Shown here: positions 51,789-62,500 of the stretch, piece after piece
Layout: each line of letters begins with the position of its first letter
Position numbering within the stretch: the first letter of the stretch is position 1
DNA from: an uncultured SAR116 cluster alpha proteobacterium
Lineage (GTDB): Bacteria > Pseudomonadota > Alphaproteobacteria > Puniceispirillales > Marisalimonadaceae
Length of the DNA stretch: 64,000 nt
Assembly: GCA_902595515.1 (NCBI GenBank)
Contig: CACJQK010000004.1
Coordinates: forward strand, 1 to 64,000
Direction of reading: 5' to 3'
Program-made: the position numbers and the translations under genes
The notes under the pieces: generated by a model
Databases searched by the model: none
What the model saw: the letters and a program-made list of their open reading frames with translations, nothing else
What the model was told of the DNA's origin: nothing

Positions 51789-52586
51789 ATGTTTGGCTCT
51801 ACTAAACTTTATGGCTGTATTGCAGATCCAATTAATCATGTAAAAGCTCCTACAATTTTCACTTCTATTTTTAAAGAAAAAAAAATAGACGCAGTTTTGG
51901 TGCCGATTCATACTAATGAAAATAATTTAGAGTCTGTAATTAATTCCTTAAAACTAGTTAAAAATTTTAAAGGAATGACTGTTACTATTCCTCATAAAAA
52001 AGCAGTAGCAAAATTATGTGATTACCTTGAGCCTGATGCGGAATTTACAGAATCTGTAAATTGGATAAAATTTGATAGTAATAGAAAATTAATCGGTAAT
52101 AACTTTGATGGAAAAGGTTTTATAACTGGTTTTAAGTCTCAAAATTTTTTATTAAAAAATAAAAATATCTGCATTTTTGGCGCTGGTGGTGCAGCTGTTT
52201 CAATAGCTTGTTCTATTGCAAACGAAGAGATTAAGTCTCTTAAAATAATAAATCGTGATGTGACTAAAGCAGATAATTTATTAAAAAAAATTAAAGTTAT
52301 ATCTAATGATTTAAACGTTGAAGTTGTTAATATTAAAGATGAATATTTTTTAAGTGAGATTGATGTGATAATCAATGCTACTAGCTTAGGCTTAAATAAG
52401 AATGATAAATTACCGTTTGATGTTACAAAAAGCTCTCCTCAATCAGTAATTGCAGATATAATTATGGAGCCAGAAGAGACCGAATTGTTAAAAAGAGCCA
52501 AAAATTTGGGTCGTTCTATTCATTATGGAAAATATATGATAGAAAGTCAGATTAATTTAGCAGGAAATTTTTTAGATCTATGGTAA
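51789..52586 (+). CDS. aroE: Shikimate dehydrogenase
   Basis: 265 residues. AroE reduces 3-dehydroshikimate with NADPH in the aromatic amino acid pathway. LYGCIADPINHVKAPTIFTS starts the substrate domain, GMTVTIPHKKAVAKLCDYLE holds the catalytic Lys, and NFDGKGFITGF the Asp. The NADP site is ICIFGAGGAAVSIACSIANE; INATSLGLNKNDKLPF and GKYMIESQINLAGNF complete the family motifs. The open frame starts 3 bases after msrB and ends 12 bases before gcrA, so these three are likely one transcript. Confidence 0.93.
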   Translation: MFGSTKLYGCIADPINHVKAPTIFTSIFKEKKIDAVLVPIHTNENNLESVINSLKLVKNFKGMTVTIPHKKAVAKLCDYLEPDAEFTESVNWIKFDSNRKLIGNNFDGKGFITGFKSQNFLLKNKNICIFGAGGAAVSIACSIANEEIKSLKIINRDVTKADNLLKKIKVISNDLNVEVVNIKDEYFLSEIDVIINATSLGLNKNDKLPFDVTKSSPQSVIADIIMEPEETELLKRAKNLGRSIHYGKYMIESQINLAGNFLDLW

Positions 52587-52598
52587 GAGGGATGTATT

Positions 52599-52997
52599 AT
52601 GGAAAATAACTCCGTGTGGGACGAACAAAAATTAAATAAATTAAAAAAATTATGGGATGAAGGTCTACCAATTACAAAAATTGGAATTGAAATAGGTGTT
52701 TCAAGAAATGCTATTGCTGGTAAGGCTCATAGACTAGGTTTACCAAAACGAAACTCTCCAATTTCCAAATCAGGCGATCCAAGAAAAAATCAAAAAACTT
52801 TTTCTAAAAACACTGCACAGCAATTGCCTTTAAAAATAATGTTAAGAGAAGTTGAATGGTCAAGAAATAGATGTTGTTGGCCCATAGGTGATCCTAAATT
52901 ACCTGGTTTTTCATTTTGTGGAACTCCTATTATACCTGGAAGACCATACTGTGAAGAACATTCAAATCTTGCATACACTAATACAAGAGAAAGTTAA
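52599..52997 (+). CDS. gcrA: GcrA cell-cycle regulator
   Basis: 132 residues. GcrA is specific to alphaproteobacteria; in Caulobacter it binds sigma-70 and methylated GAnTC promoters to activate cell-cycle genes. The N-terminal HTH is VWDEQKLNKLKKLWDEGLPI followed by IGVSRNAIAGKAHRLGLPKR. The C-terminal sigma-interacting part has CCWPIGDPKLPGFSFCGTPI and PGRPYCEEHSNLAY. GGGATG-type ribosome site precedes the ATG. No ccrM or ctrA gene is in this window, so whether the full circuit exists cannot be judged. Confidence 0.96.
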   Translation: MENNSVWDEQKLNKLKKLWDEGLPITKIGIEIGVSRNAIAGKAHRLGLPKRNSPISKSGDPRKNQKTFSKNTAQQLPLKIMLREVEWSRNRCCWPIGDPKLPGFSFCGTPIIPGRPYCEEHSNLAYTNTRES

Positions 52998-53009
52998 AAA
53001 AAATGTGTT

Positions 53010-55622
53010 ATGAAAAAAGTTATTAAAAGAAGAATTGATTACACACCATTATTTTGGCTTCCATACGAAATTTTCCTTGAAATATTAATTTTTGATGAAT
53101 TTACAATTGTAAAATCACAAGTTACATATAAAAAAAATAACAATAAAGTTGTACATACTTTTGATCTTAAGAGTCATTTGGAATTGAATGGTGAAGATTT
53201 AGTTACAAAAAAATTCCAATTAATTATTGATGATAATGCACCTAAAAATATAAAAATTGATAAATTAAAAAAAGTAAATGAAGTTCTTGAAATAAGCGTT
53301 CCCAGTAATTCAAAAATCATCAAAACAATTACTGAAGTTAAAATATTTCCTTCAAAAAATCATGCATTAGAAGGTATTTATCAAAGTAATAATATGTTTT
53401 GTACTCAATGTGAACCTGAAGGCTTTAGAAAAATTACTTGGTTCCCAGATAGACCAGATTGCTTAAGTTTATTTACAGTAAAAATAGAAGTTTCAGATCA
53501 ATATAAAACTATTCTTTCAAATGGAAACTTAATAGAAGAAGGTATTATTAGAAATAAAAAAGAAGGTGGTAGATTGTTTAAAATTTGGCACGATCCATTT
53601 CCAAAACCCTCTTATTTATTTGCTATGGTTGTAGGAAATTTAGAAGTTAATAGATCTAAATTTAATACTTTATCAAAAAAAGAAATTGAAATCAGTATTT
53701 ATACAGAAATAGGAAATAAACATCTTACTAATTATGCTATGAAAAGTTTAAAAAAAGCAATGAAGTGGGATGAAGACAAATATGGTTTAGAATACGATCT
53801 TAAAAAATTTATGATAGTAGCTGTAAGTCACTTTAATATGGGAGCAATGGAAAATAAAGGTTTAAATATATTTAATTCAAAATTTATTCTTGCGGATGAA
53901 AATACTGCTACTGATAAAGATCTACAAAATATAGAAAGTATTGTTGCACATGAGTATTTTCATAATTGGACGGGAAATAGGGTAACTTGTAGAGATTGGT
54001 TCCAACTAACTCTTAAAGAGGGATTGACTGTTTTTAGAGATCAGGAATTTTCAGCTGATACTAATAATAGAGGTGTAAAGAGAATAGAAGATGTTTCAAT
54101 ATTAAGATCAGTCCAGTTTGTAGAGGACTCAGGATCAAATAGTCACTCAATAAGACCAAATGAATACCAAGAAATTAATAATTTTTATACTCCTACAATT
54201 TATGAAAAAGGAGCAGAGGTAATTAGAATGATTTATAATTATCTCGGAAATAAGCTTTTTAGAAAAGGAATGGATTTATATTTCCAAAAATATGATGGAA
54301 AAGCTATTACTTGCGAGGATTTTTTGCATGCCTTAGCTGAAGGTAGTAAAGTAAATTTAAGTATATTCGAGAATTGGTATTCACAATCTGGCACACCTAA
54401 TTTGAAAATTACAAGAAAAGCTAATGAAACAGGATTGGAGTTGAATTTTTTTCAAAGTGTGAATAATCAAAATAGCAATTTACCAATTCCAATTAGAATT
54501 GCTATTTTAAATAAAACAGGATCTCTTTTAAAATTTAGGTTAAATAACTCTCAATTAAAAATAGAACATGTATATTTATTATATAAAAGTAAAGACAAAA
54601 TTAATATTGTTTGTAATGAAAAAGAAATAATACCATCAATTTTACGTGATTTCTCAGCTCCTGTAATATTAAAAACAGACTTTAAATTCAATGAATTCAT
54701 CCATATACTTAAATATGATAACGATTCATTTAACAAATGGGATGCGGCTCAAAATTTATACCTTAGATGTTTTGAAAATGATGATAATCTAGAAATTTTT
54801 GTAACCACGCTTGAAAAATTAATTTTAGAAGAAAGTATCAATTATTCTTTGTTGGCATTGCTTTTAGAATTACCATCTCGTAATTCATTTGAAAGTTTAT
54901 CAGATACTGTTGACCCAATTATTATGTATAAAAGAAAAAAAGATTTTATGAAAAAGATTGCGTCAAGTTTAAAAGAAGTTTTTGAAATTAGTATTCTTAA
55001 ATTAATGAAAAATAAAATACATGACCATCAATTTATAGATGAAAGAGCTTTAGTTGAAAAAATACTTAAATATCTATTATTGATTGATAATAAAATTGGT
55101 ATTGAAATAGCTAAAAAAATTTCAACTAGTAAAAACATGACCCTTTCAATAATAGGTTTAAAATCACTTTGTTTAGGAAATCATAAAACAGCATTAGAGT
55201 ATCTAAGCAATTTTTATAAAAAATGGGAGAAAAATGATCTAGTGGTAGAAAAATGGTTTGAAATGATGGCAACTTTAAATATCAGAGCAGAAGGCTTAAA
55301 TTTTATAAAAACTTTGTTAAAACATAAAGCCTTTGATTATAAAAATCCTAATAAACTGAGATCTGTATTAAACACTTTTCAAAGAGAAAATATTTTATTA
55401 TTTCATTCAAATGACTCCTCTGGATATAAATTCATTTCTGAACAAGTGGCAATTATTGATAAAAGTAATCCCCAGGTAGCTGCAAGATTAATCCTACCTC
55501 TAACTAGATTTAATAACTATACAAATGAAAGAAAAAATAAAATAAGGAGAGTCTTAAAAAATATAAATAAACCTATTATTTCTAATGATTTATCAGAAAT
55601 AATTCAAAAAGCTTTAATTTAG
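53010..55622 (+). CDS. pepN: Aminopeptidase N (M1 family)
   Basis: 870 residues, full length. PepN removes N-terminal amino acids from peptides in the cytoplasm. The zinc site is VAHEYFHNWTGNRVTCRDWF with the third ligand in LKEGLTVFRDQEF; the exopeptidase motif is FNMGAMENKGLNIFNSKF. The C-terminal helical domain extends to the end (residues 545-870). It starts 12 bases after gcrA and converges on rhlE with no gap, so the two coding ends meet. Confidence 0.96.
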   Translation: MKKVIKRRIDYTPLFWLPYEIFLEILIFDEFTIVKSQVTYKKNNNKVVHTFDLKSHLELNGEDLVTKKFQLIIDDNAPKNIKIDKLKKVNEVLEISVPSNSKIIKTITEVKIFPSKNHALEGIYQSNNMFCTQCEPEGFRKITWFPDRPDCLSLFTVKIEVSDQYKTILSNGNLIEEGIIRNKKEGGRLFKIWHDPFPKPSYLFAMVVGNLEVNRSKFNTLSKKEIEISIYTEIGNKHLTNYAMKSLKKAMKWDEDKYGLEYDLKKFMIVAVSHFNMGAMENKGLNIFNSKFILADENTATDKDLQNIESIVAHEYFHNWTGNRVTCRDWFQLTLKEGLTVFRDQEFSADTNNRGVKRIEDVSILRSVQFVEDSGSNSHSIRPNEYQEINNFYTPTIYEKGAEVIRMIYNYLGNKLFRKGMDLYFQKYDGKAITCEDFLHALAEGSKVNLSIFENWYSQSGTPNLKITRKANETGLELNFFQSVNNQNSNLPIPIRIAILNKTGSLLKFRLNNSQLKIEHVYLLYKSKDKINIVCNEKEIIPSILRDFSAPVILKTDFKFNEFIHILKYDNDSFNKWDAAQNLYLRCFENDDNLEIFVTTLEKLILEESINYSLLALLLELPSRNSFESLSDTVDPIIMYKRKKDFMKKIASSLKEVFEISILKLMKNKIHDHQFIDERALVEKILKYLLLIDNKIGIEIAKKISTSKNMTLSIIGLKSLCLGNHKTALEYLSNFYKKWEKNDLVVEKWFEMMATLNIRAEGLNFIKTLLKHKAFDYKNPNKLRSVLNTFQRENILLFHSNDSSGYKFISEQVAIIDKSNPQVAARLILPLTRFNNYTNERKNKIRRVLKNINKPIISNDLSEIIQKALI

Positions 55623-56903
55623 TTATTTTGTATTTAAGAAATTTGGAATTTTACCACTTTCCTTAAAATTCAAATAATTTTCAACAGGTAGTAAATCTAG
55701 TTTGATTTTATTTTTATGCTTAATTTTATTATTATCATTATTTAGATTAGACAATTTTTGATTTGAAAGTTTATTAGAAATAATATAATTATCAATAGTA
55801 ATTTTATTTACTTTTTTCTTTATAAGTTTTTCAATAAGAAAAATATTTTTTTCATCATTTTTATTAAAAATTGTATATGCTTTACCTTTATTACCTGCTC
55901 TTCCAGTACGGCCAATACGATGGACGTAATCCTCAGGGTTATTGGGTACATCAAAATTAAAAACATGGGTTAAACCTTCAATATCAATTCCTCTAGCCGC
56001 AACATCGGAAGCAATTAAAATTTCAGCCGATCTATTTTTAAATTTTTTAAGAGATTCTAATCTCAAACTTTGACTCAAATTTCCGTGAAGAGAAACTGTT
56101 TTGAAATTATTTGCTTTTAAATAATTATTCAGCTTATTAACATCAGATTTTTTATTACAAAAGATTATTGCATTATTAATGGTTTCAATATGTAGTATTG
56201 TCCTAAGATCGTTCATTTTATTTTTGTTCTTTGACTGAATAAAAATACTGTCTATGTTGCCCGATATTGAAGAATAATTATCAATAGTGATTTCTTTAGG
56301 GTTGATTAACAGGTCTTTCCCTATATTTCTAATTCCATGCGAAAGAGTGGCAGAAAAAAATAAAGTTTGCCTAATTTTAGGTAATAATTTGTTAATTTTA
56401 ATTATATCTGGGATGAAACCCATATCTAACATTCTATCTGCTTCGTCAATAACTAGAAATTTTATGTATTTTGTTAAAACTTTACCTCTTTCAATATGAT
56501 CCAAAAGTCTACCAGGAGTTGCAACGACCATGTCAACACCTTTAGATAATTGACTGTCCTGTTCAGTAAATGGAACTCCACCTATTAATAATACCATTTG
56601 AAGTTTAAGATATTTGTTAACTTTATTAAATTCTTCAGCAATTTGTATAGCTAATTCTCTAGTAGGAGCTAAAATTAGAGACCTTGGCATTCTTGATTTA
56701 GAAATTCCACAATTTAAAATTTCAATTAAAGGTATAATAAATGAACCAGTTTTACCAGTTCCAGTTTGAGCACAACCTAATATATCTCTTCCCATCAAAA
56801 TACCAGGTATAGCTTTTTTTTGTATTTCTGTTGGTTTGGTGTAGCCTATATCATTTATAGAGGATAAAATTTCATTACATAAACCAAAATCTACAAACTT
56901 CAC
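55623..56903 (-). CDS. DEAD-box RNA helicase, RhlE-like
   Basis: 426 residues. All core helicase motifs are present: QKKAIPGILMGRDILGCAQT and GTGKTGSFIIP (Walker A), LILAPTRELAIQIAEEFNK, VATPGRLLDHIERGK, FLVIDEADRMLDMGFIPDI (DEAD), FFSATLSHGI, and VHRIGRTGRAGNKGKAYT. The C-terminal tail (residues 370-426) is basic and Asn-rich. Such helicases unwind short RNA duplexes in ribosome assembly or mRNA turnover, and are important at low temperature. RhlE type is the best fit; SrmB or DbpA are less likely. Confidence 0.9.
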   Translation of the reverse strand: MKFVDFGLCNEILSSINDIGYTKPTEIQKKAIPGILMGRDILGCAQTGTGKTGSFIIPLIEILNCGISKSRMPRSLILAPTRELAIQIAEEFNKVNKYLKLQMVLLIGGVPFTEQDSQLSKGVDMVVATPGRLLDHIERGKVLTKYIKFLVIDEADRMLDMGFIPDIIKINKLLPKIRQTLFFSATLSHGIRNIGKDLLINPKEITIDNYSSISGNIDSIFIQSKNKNKMNDLRTILHIETINNAIIFCNKKSDVNKLNNYLKANNFKTVSLHGNLSQSLRLESLKKFKNRSAEILIASDVAARGIDIEGLTHVFNFDVPNNPEDYVHRIGRTGRAGNKGKAYTIFNKNDEKNIFLIEKLIKKKVNKITIDNYIISNKLSNQKLSNLNNDNNKIKHKNKIKLDLLPVENYLNFKESGKIPNFLNTK

Positions 56904-56982
56904 TATAATTTCCTCTTCGTAATAAAATTTCTTTAATTATATATTCAAGAAAAAGTCAAATAATTGAGAATATTCTAATTTT

Positions 56983-58941
56983 TTAGATATCAAATTGATT
57001 TACACTACTAGCGTTTTCTTGAATATATTTAAATCGGAGTTCTGGCTTTTTTCCCATTAAAACATTTACTAAATTATCCACAGCTCTTCTATCATCAGCT
57101 TCTTTTAAATTTCTTTTCGGAAGAGTTATTTTGATTAAATTTCTAGTTTTAGGTGACATGGAAGTTTCCTTTAATTGATATGGTGGCATTTCACCTAATC
57201 CTTTAAAGCGGCTTACTTGTCCTTTTCCATTAAATTTCTCATTTATAATTTTATTTTTGCTTTCTTCTGTAAGAGCATAATACGACTTATCGTTTAATGA
57301 TATCCTATATAAAGGTGGTTGAGCTATGTAAAGATGTCCCTTTTCAATAATTTCAGGGAAGTTAGTGTAAAAAAAAGTTAGTAGTAAAGCTGCAATGTGA
57401 GCACCATCAACATCTGCATCTGTCATTATTATTATTTTATTGTATCGAAGACTTTCAATACTATCAACTTTGGAGTTTTCAAGACCCATCGCTTGTTTTA
57501 AGTTATTAATTTCTTGATTCTGTAACATTTTGTCATTTGAAGCACTTGCAACATTCAAAATCTTTCCCTTCAGAGGGAGAACCGCTTGAGTAGTTCTTTC
57601 TCTAGCTTGTTTTGCAGAACCTCCAGCACTATCTCCTTCAACTATAAAAAGTTCAGACTCACTAAAACTATCGCTTGAGCAATCAGCAAGTTTGCCAGGT
57701 AAACGAATTTTCTTCGAAATTGTTTTTCTAGAAATTTCTTTTTCTTTTTTTTTTCTTTTTCTTTCCTCAAAATTATTAATAGTTCGATTTAATATTGCCT
57801 CTCCAATTTCTTTTAAGTTTGATAACCAAGTTTCAAACCTATCTTTAATAGCAGTTTCTACAATTTTAGTAGTAAATGAATTTACAAGTTTTTCTTTTGT
57901 TTGACCTTGAAATTGTGGCTCCTTAATGAAGACTGACAAAATTGTTCCAGTTGATGTCATTAAGTCATCAAATACAATTTCATTAGCTTTTTTAAATCCC
58001 TTTAATTCAGAGAAATTTCTAATTCCTTTAGTCAGTGCAAGTCTTAAACCATTTTCATGTGTTCCACCAAGTGGGGTATGTACAGTATTACAGAAAGTTT
58101 CTACGAAACCTTGTTCATAATCTGCTAACCAACTAATAATCCATTCAACAGTTTCATCTTCAATTTTTACACTTCCATGAAAAAAAGAAGAGGAAAAAAG
58201 TGCATTAGAAGAAGTTTTATGTTTCATGAAGTCTAAAATTCCATTTACATAGCAAATTTTTTTAGAAGCTGGAAAATCATTATCTGTTTTTATTAAAGTT
58301 TCATCACACTGCCAATTGATTTGTACACCCTTAAATAAATAGGCTTTATTTTCCAACATGTTAAAAATTTTTGCAGGGTTAAACAGGTTATTTTTACCAA
58401 ATATTTCAGTGTCAGGTTTAAAAGTAATAGACGTTCCATTATTTCTATTAATTTTTTCTTTTTTTATGAGACGTGTTATTGGTAAACCTTTTGAAAATTC
58501 TTGAACATACATGTAGCCCTCTCTTATGACTTCCACTTTCATGTAAGATGAAAGAGCATTTACAACAGACGCACCAACACCATGTAAACCACCTGAAGTT
58601 GTATAGTTTTTATTTGAAAATTTTCCACCAGAGTGAAGAGTGGTCATTATAATTTCTAAAGCTGATTTATCTTTAAATTTTGGATGGTTATCTACAGGTA
58701 TACCTCTACCATTATCAAATATATTAATAGTATTATCACAAAGTAGATTTACGTTTATCGCTGTCGCGTATTTAGCTACTACCTCATCCATTGAATTATC
58801 AATTATTTCATTAACTAAATGATGTAGTGCATTATTGTCTGTACCACCAATATACATACCTGGTCTGTGACGAACAGGTTCTAACCCTTCTAAAATTTCA
58901 ATTTCTGAAGCACTATAATTATCTAACAAATTTTGTTTCAT
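56983..58941 (-). CDS. parE: DNA topoisomerase IV subunit B
   Basis: 652 residues. ParE supplies the ATPase for decatenating daughter chromosomes with ParC. GHKL ATPase motifs: NEIIDNSMDEVVAKYAT, FDNGRGIPVDNHPKF and GGLHGVGASVVNALS. The Toprim domain has VEGDSAGGSAKQARERTTQA and IMTDADVDGAHIAALLLTFF. The length and GLEPVRHRPGMYIGGTDNNA start favour ParE over GyrB, which is usually about 800 residues. The gene is single, downstream of the glnA terminator. Confidence 0.92.
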   Translation of the reverse strand: MKQNLLDNYSASEIEILEGLEPVRHRPGMYIGGTDNNALHHLVNEIIDNSMDEVVAKYATAINVNLLCDNTINIFDNGRGIPVDNHPKFKDKSALEIIMTTLHSGGKFSNKNYTTSGGLHGVGASVVNALSSYMKVEVIREGYMYVQEFSKGLPITRLIKKEKINRNNGTSITFKPDTEIFGKNNLFNPAKIFNMLENKAYLFKGVQINWQCDETLIKTDNDFPASKKICYVNGILDFMKHKTSSNALFSSSFFHGSVKIEDETVEWIISWLADYEQGFVETFCNTVHTPLGGTHENGLRLALTKGIRNFSELKGFKKANEIVFDDLMTSTGTILSVFIKEPQFQGQTKEKLVNSFTTKIVETAIKDRFETWLSNLKEIGEAILNRTINNFEERKRKKKEKEISRKTISKKIRLPGKLADCSSDSFSESELFIVEGDSAGGSAKQARERTTQAVLPLKGKILNVASASNDKMLQNQEINNLKQAMGLENSKVDSIESLRYNKIIIMTDADVDGAHIAALLLTFFYTNFPEIIEKGHLYIAQPPLYRISLNDKSYYALTEESKNKIINEKFNGKGQVSRFKGLGEMPPYQLKETSMSPKTRNLIKITLPKRNLKEADDRRAVDNLVNVLMGKKPELRFKYIQENASSVNQFDI

Positions 58942-59016
58942 GAGTATTTAATTAAGTAATTTGTGTTTAAAAATTTTAATACGATATTTAGCAAAATATA
59001 TATATTTTTCAAATAA

Positions 59017-59043
59017 AAAAACCCAACTAAAAGTTGGGTTTTT
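59017..59043 (-). terminator. Intrinsic terminator after glnA
   Basis: A 12-base stem (59017-59028 with 59032-59043, core CCCAACT/AGTTGGG) closes on a three-base loop and is flanked by an A tract on the left and a T tract on the right, so it can terminate in both directions. It lies 18 bases past the glnA stop on the minus strand and ends the glnB-glnA operon before parE. Confidence 0.9.
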
Positions 59044-59061
59044 AAAAAAAAATCTACTAAT

Positions 59062-60471
59062 TTAACTAGAGTAATACATTTTGAATTCTATAGGATGTGG
59101 AGCATGTTCAAATTCAATAATTTCCTCCATTTTTAAATCAATATAAGCTTCTAATTGATCTTCCGTAAAAACTTCGCCTTTTGTTAAGAAAGACATATCA
59201 TTTTTCAGTGCGTCAACAGCTTCTCTAAGTGAACCACAAACTGTTGGAATGTCCTGCAATTCGCTTTCAGGTAATTCATACAAGTCTTTATCCATTGGAT
59301 CACCAGGATGAATTTTGTTTTGAATACCATCTAATCCAGCCATTAACATCGCTGAAAATGCTAAATAAGGGTTGGCGGTAGCATCAGGAAATCTAACTTC
59401 AACTCTTTTGCCATTAGGGCTTCCAACAAAAGGAATTCTGCATGAAGCGGATCTATTTCTAGCTGAATAAGCTAAAAGTACAGGGGCTTCGAAGCCAGGA
59501 ATTAACCTTTTGTAAGAATTGGTTGAAGGGTTAGTAAAACAATTAATTGCTTTCGCATGTTTAATAATACCTCCAATATAGTGTAAACATGTTTCTGACA
59601 AACCTGAATATTCGCTACCAGCAAATACTGGTTTTCCATTTTTCCATATTGACTGATGAGTATGCATCCCAGTACCATTATCACCTGCCACGGGTTTTGG
59701 CATAAAAGTTGCTGTTTGCCCAAATGAATGAGCAACATTATGAACTGCATATTTATACAATTGAACGTTATCTGCAGTGTCTATTAAGGTTCCGAATTTT
59801 AGTCCTAATTCATGTTGAGATGGGGCCACCTCATGGTGGTGTTTTTCCATAGGAACCCCCATTTCAACTAATGATAGTACCATTTCACTTCTCAAGTCTT
59901 GTGCAGAATCTACAGGTGGAACAGGGAAATAACCACCTTTGATACCAGGCCTGTGACCCATATTACCTTCTTCAAAATCGCTGCCTGAATTGTATGGGCC
60001 TTCGGTTGAATTGATTTTGTAGAAAGATGAGTTCATTTCAGCTTGATATTTAACATCGTCAAAAACAAAAAACTCTGGTTCAGGCCCAAAATAAGCTGTA
60101 TCGCCAACGCCTAAACTTTCCATGTATTTTAATGCAGCTTTGGCTGTTGATCTTGGATCTCTTTCATATGGATTACCTGAAATAGGATCTAACACATCGC
60201 AGAAAATAGATAATGTAGGCTGAGAAAAAAAAGGATCGACTATAGATCTTGAACAATCAGGCATTAACTTCATGTCGGACTCATTTATAGCTTTCCAACC
60301 GGCAATCGATGATCCATCAAACATAAATCCTTCAGCTAGCGATTCTTCATCAATCGTACTCACATGTTGAGATAGGTGCTGCATTTTTCCTCTAGGGTCA
60401 GTAAAGCGTAAATCCACAAATTGAATTTCTTTTTCTTTTATAGTATCGATGATTTTTTTTGCATCTGACAT
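59062..60471 (-). CDS. glnA: Glutamine synthetase type I
   Basis: 469 residues, GSI-beta length. It makes glutamine from glutamate, ammonia and ATP and is the main ammonia-assimilation entry. Motifs: [69 protein letters not shown] and [20 protein letters not shown]. The adenylylation tyrosine is in [13 protein letters not shown]. The glnB gene precedes it by 20 bases. Control by adenylylation and PII is expected from the family, not shown here. Confidence 0.98.
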   Translation of the reverse strand: MSDAKKIIDTIKEKEIQFVDLRFTDPRGKMQHLSQHVSTIDEESLAEGFMFDGSSIAGWKAINESDMKLMPDCSRSIVDPFFSQPTLSIFCDVLDPISGNPYERDPRSTAKAALKYMESLGVGDTAYFGPEPEFFVFDDVKYQAEMNSSFYKINSTEGPYNSGSDFEEGNMGHRPGIKGGYFPVPPVDSAQDLRSEMVLSLVEMGVPMEKHHHEVAPSQHELGLKFGTLIDTADNVQLYKYAVHNVAHSFGQTATFMPKPVAGDNGTGMHTHQSIWKNGKPVFAGSEYSGLSETCLHYIGGIIKHAKAINCFTNPSTNSYKRLIPGFEAPVLLAYSARNRSASCRIPFVGSPNGKRVEVRFPDATANPYLAFSAMLMAGLDGIQNKIHPGDPMDKDLYELPESELQDIPTVCGSLREAVDALKNDMSFLTKGEVFTEDQLEAYIDLKMEEIIEFEHAPHPIEFKMYYSS

Positions 60472-60491
60472 TTATCTACTCCATAAATTTA

Positions 60492-60869
<378 letters not shown>

Positions 60870-60936
60870 TTAAACAAAATAAATTTTACGCAAATGCACT
60901 AATAAATAAAAAATGATTAAAAATTAAGCATAAAAT

Positions 60937-62112
60937 TTAATTAAAATAATTTTTAATTCTTGAAATCGCTTCTTCAATTGCAGATTCTGAATTAGCACAT
61001 GATAGTCTAATATAACCTTCACCATATTTACCAAAAGATGTACCTGCCACTGTAGCAACTCCTAAATTATCTAATAATATATTTTGAATTTCTATAGAGT
61101 TTTTCCCTGTTCCAGTTATGTTTGGAAAACAATAAAAAGCCCCATTTGGTTTTTGACAAGAAAATCCACCTATTTCATTTAATTTAGTATACATTAATTG
61201 AGCACGTCTTTTAAAGTGATTATTCATTTCTGAAACACAGTTTTGAGGACCATTTAATGCTTCCAATGCCGCATATTGAGCGCTTGAATTAACACATGAA
61301 TGAATATTCACAGCAAGTTTTTCTGCTATTTCGTAAAGTTTAATTGGGAAAATACCGTAACCTAAGCGCCATCCAGTCATTGCATATGTTTTAGACCACC
61401 CATTTAAAATTATTAGCCTATCTCTGAGTTCAGGAAATTGTAACATTGATGTAAACTCATTTTCACCAAAACAGAATTGATCATAAATTTCGTCACTCAT
61501 TAAAACTATATCTGGATATTTTTCTAAACCCATAACTAGCTTTTCCAGTTCACTTTTAGGAACTACACCTCCGGTTGGGTTTGCTGGGCTATTAATTATA
61601 ATTAAACTAGTATTTCTATTAATTTTACTAAGTATATCTTCAGCTGAAAATGAAAAGCCTTTGTCCTCTCTTAATTGATAAGGTATTGATTTTGCGCCGG
61701 AATAATTTATGGCTGATTCATAAATTGGAAATCCTGGATTTGGGTATAAAATTTCTTTATTTTTTTCACCCATTAACATTGCTGAAAAAAATATTATAAC
61801 CTTACCGCCTGGAACAATCATAATACGTTCTGGTGAAATATTTTGATTATACCTTTTTTTAATATCATTTGAAACGGCTTCTCTTAGATTTGGAATACCA
61901 GTAGATTGCGTATAACCGTGATGTCCATCTCTGAGAGCCTTTATGCCTGCCTCTACAATATGTTGAGGTGTTTTAAAGTCTGGTTGACCAATTCCTAGAT
62001 TGATTATGTTTTGTCCTTCAGAAGCTAGCTTGTTTGCCTTTGCTAATACAGTGAAAGCAGTCTCAGTTCCAAGTTTATAACTTCTAGATGCTAAATCATA
62101 ATTAGTTTTCAT
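60937..62112 (-). CDS. Class I aminotransferase (aspartate aminotransferase-like)
   Basis: 391 residues. Motifs: INLGIGQPDFKTPQHIVEAG, GYTQSTGIPNLREAVSNDIK, IINSPANPTGGVVPKSELEK and the PLP lysine in LNGWSKTYAMTGWRLGYGIF. The C-terminal Arg is in GEGYIRLSCANSE. It falls in the I-gamma aspartate aminotransferase group; alanine or aromatic substrates are possible. Different from the aminotransferase at 46416-47585 in sequence and context. It sits on its own, minus strand, upstream of which are two tRNAs on the plus strand. Confidence 0.9.
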   Translation of the reverse strand: MKTNYDLASRSYKLGTETAFTVLAKANKLASEGQNIINLGIGQPDFKTPQHIVEAGIKALRDGHHGYTQSTGIPNLREAVSNDIKKRYNQNISPERIMIVPGGKVIIFFSAMLMGEKNKEILYPNPGFPIYESAINYSGAKSIPYQLREDKGFSFSAEDILSKINRNTSLIIINSPANPTGGVVPKSELEKLVMGLEKYPDIVLMSDEIYDQFCFGENEFTSMLQFPELRDRLIILNGWSKTYAMTGWRLGYGIFPIKLYEIAEKLAVNIHSCVNSSAQYAALEALNGPQNCVSEMNNHFKRRAQLMYTKLNEIGGFSCQKPNGAFYCFPNITGTGKNSIEIQNILLDNLGVATVAGTSFGKYGEGYIRLSCANSESAIEEAISRIKNYFN

Positions 62113-62223
62113 TTAATAAACCTTGATTAATTTTAATTTTTTAAATATTTATACCTACACTATATTTAAAATAAAGATTTTATTAAATTATTTGACTTAA
62201 ATGTTATTGTTTATAATTATTAT

Positions 62224-62301
62224 GGCGGGTGTAGCTCAGTTGGTTAGAGCGCGGGTTTGTGGTACCTGAGGTCGCCGGTTCGAAGCCGGTCACTCGCCCC
62301 A
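62224..62301 (+). tRNA. tRNA-His (anticodon GTG)
   Basis: 78 bases with encoded CCA. The 8-base acceptor stem GGCGGGTG pairs with CACTCGCC, including the extra G-1:C73 pair specific to tRNA-His. The anticodon arm is CGGGT-TTGTGGT-ACCTG with GTG, a target for queuosine. A TTGACT hexamer (62192-62197) upstream may be its -35 element. Confidence 0.97.
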
Positions 62302-62373
62302 TTTTAATTTTAATCATTCTAACTTGACCTTTGTGCTCTCCTAAGTTAGCTATTTGATAAATATAATATAAAT

Positions 62374-62458
62374 GCGGGCGTGGCGGAACTGGTAGACGCG
62401 CAAGATTTAGGTTCTTGTATCGAAAGGTGTGGGGGTTCAAGTCCCTTCGCCCGCACCA
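62374..62458 (+). tRNA. tRNA-Leu (anticodon TAG)
   Basis: 85 bases with encoded CCA and a long variable arm. The acceptor stem GCGGGCG pairs with CGCCCGC, and the anticodon arm is CAAGA-TTTAGGT-TCTTG with anticodon TAG. It lies 72 bases after tRNA-His and 42 bases before tig. Confidence 0.97.
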
Positions 62459-62500
62459 ATAATTTTAAAATGACTATCAGTTTTAAGAGGTAAAATCAAA

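Noticed and set aside
62204-62440. 78-residue minus-strand frame containing GFEPATSGTTNPRSNQ
   Set aside because: It is the antisense of tRNA-His and tRNA-Leu; this peptide pattern is a well-known artefact of translating tRNA genes.
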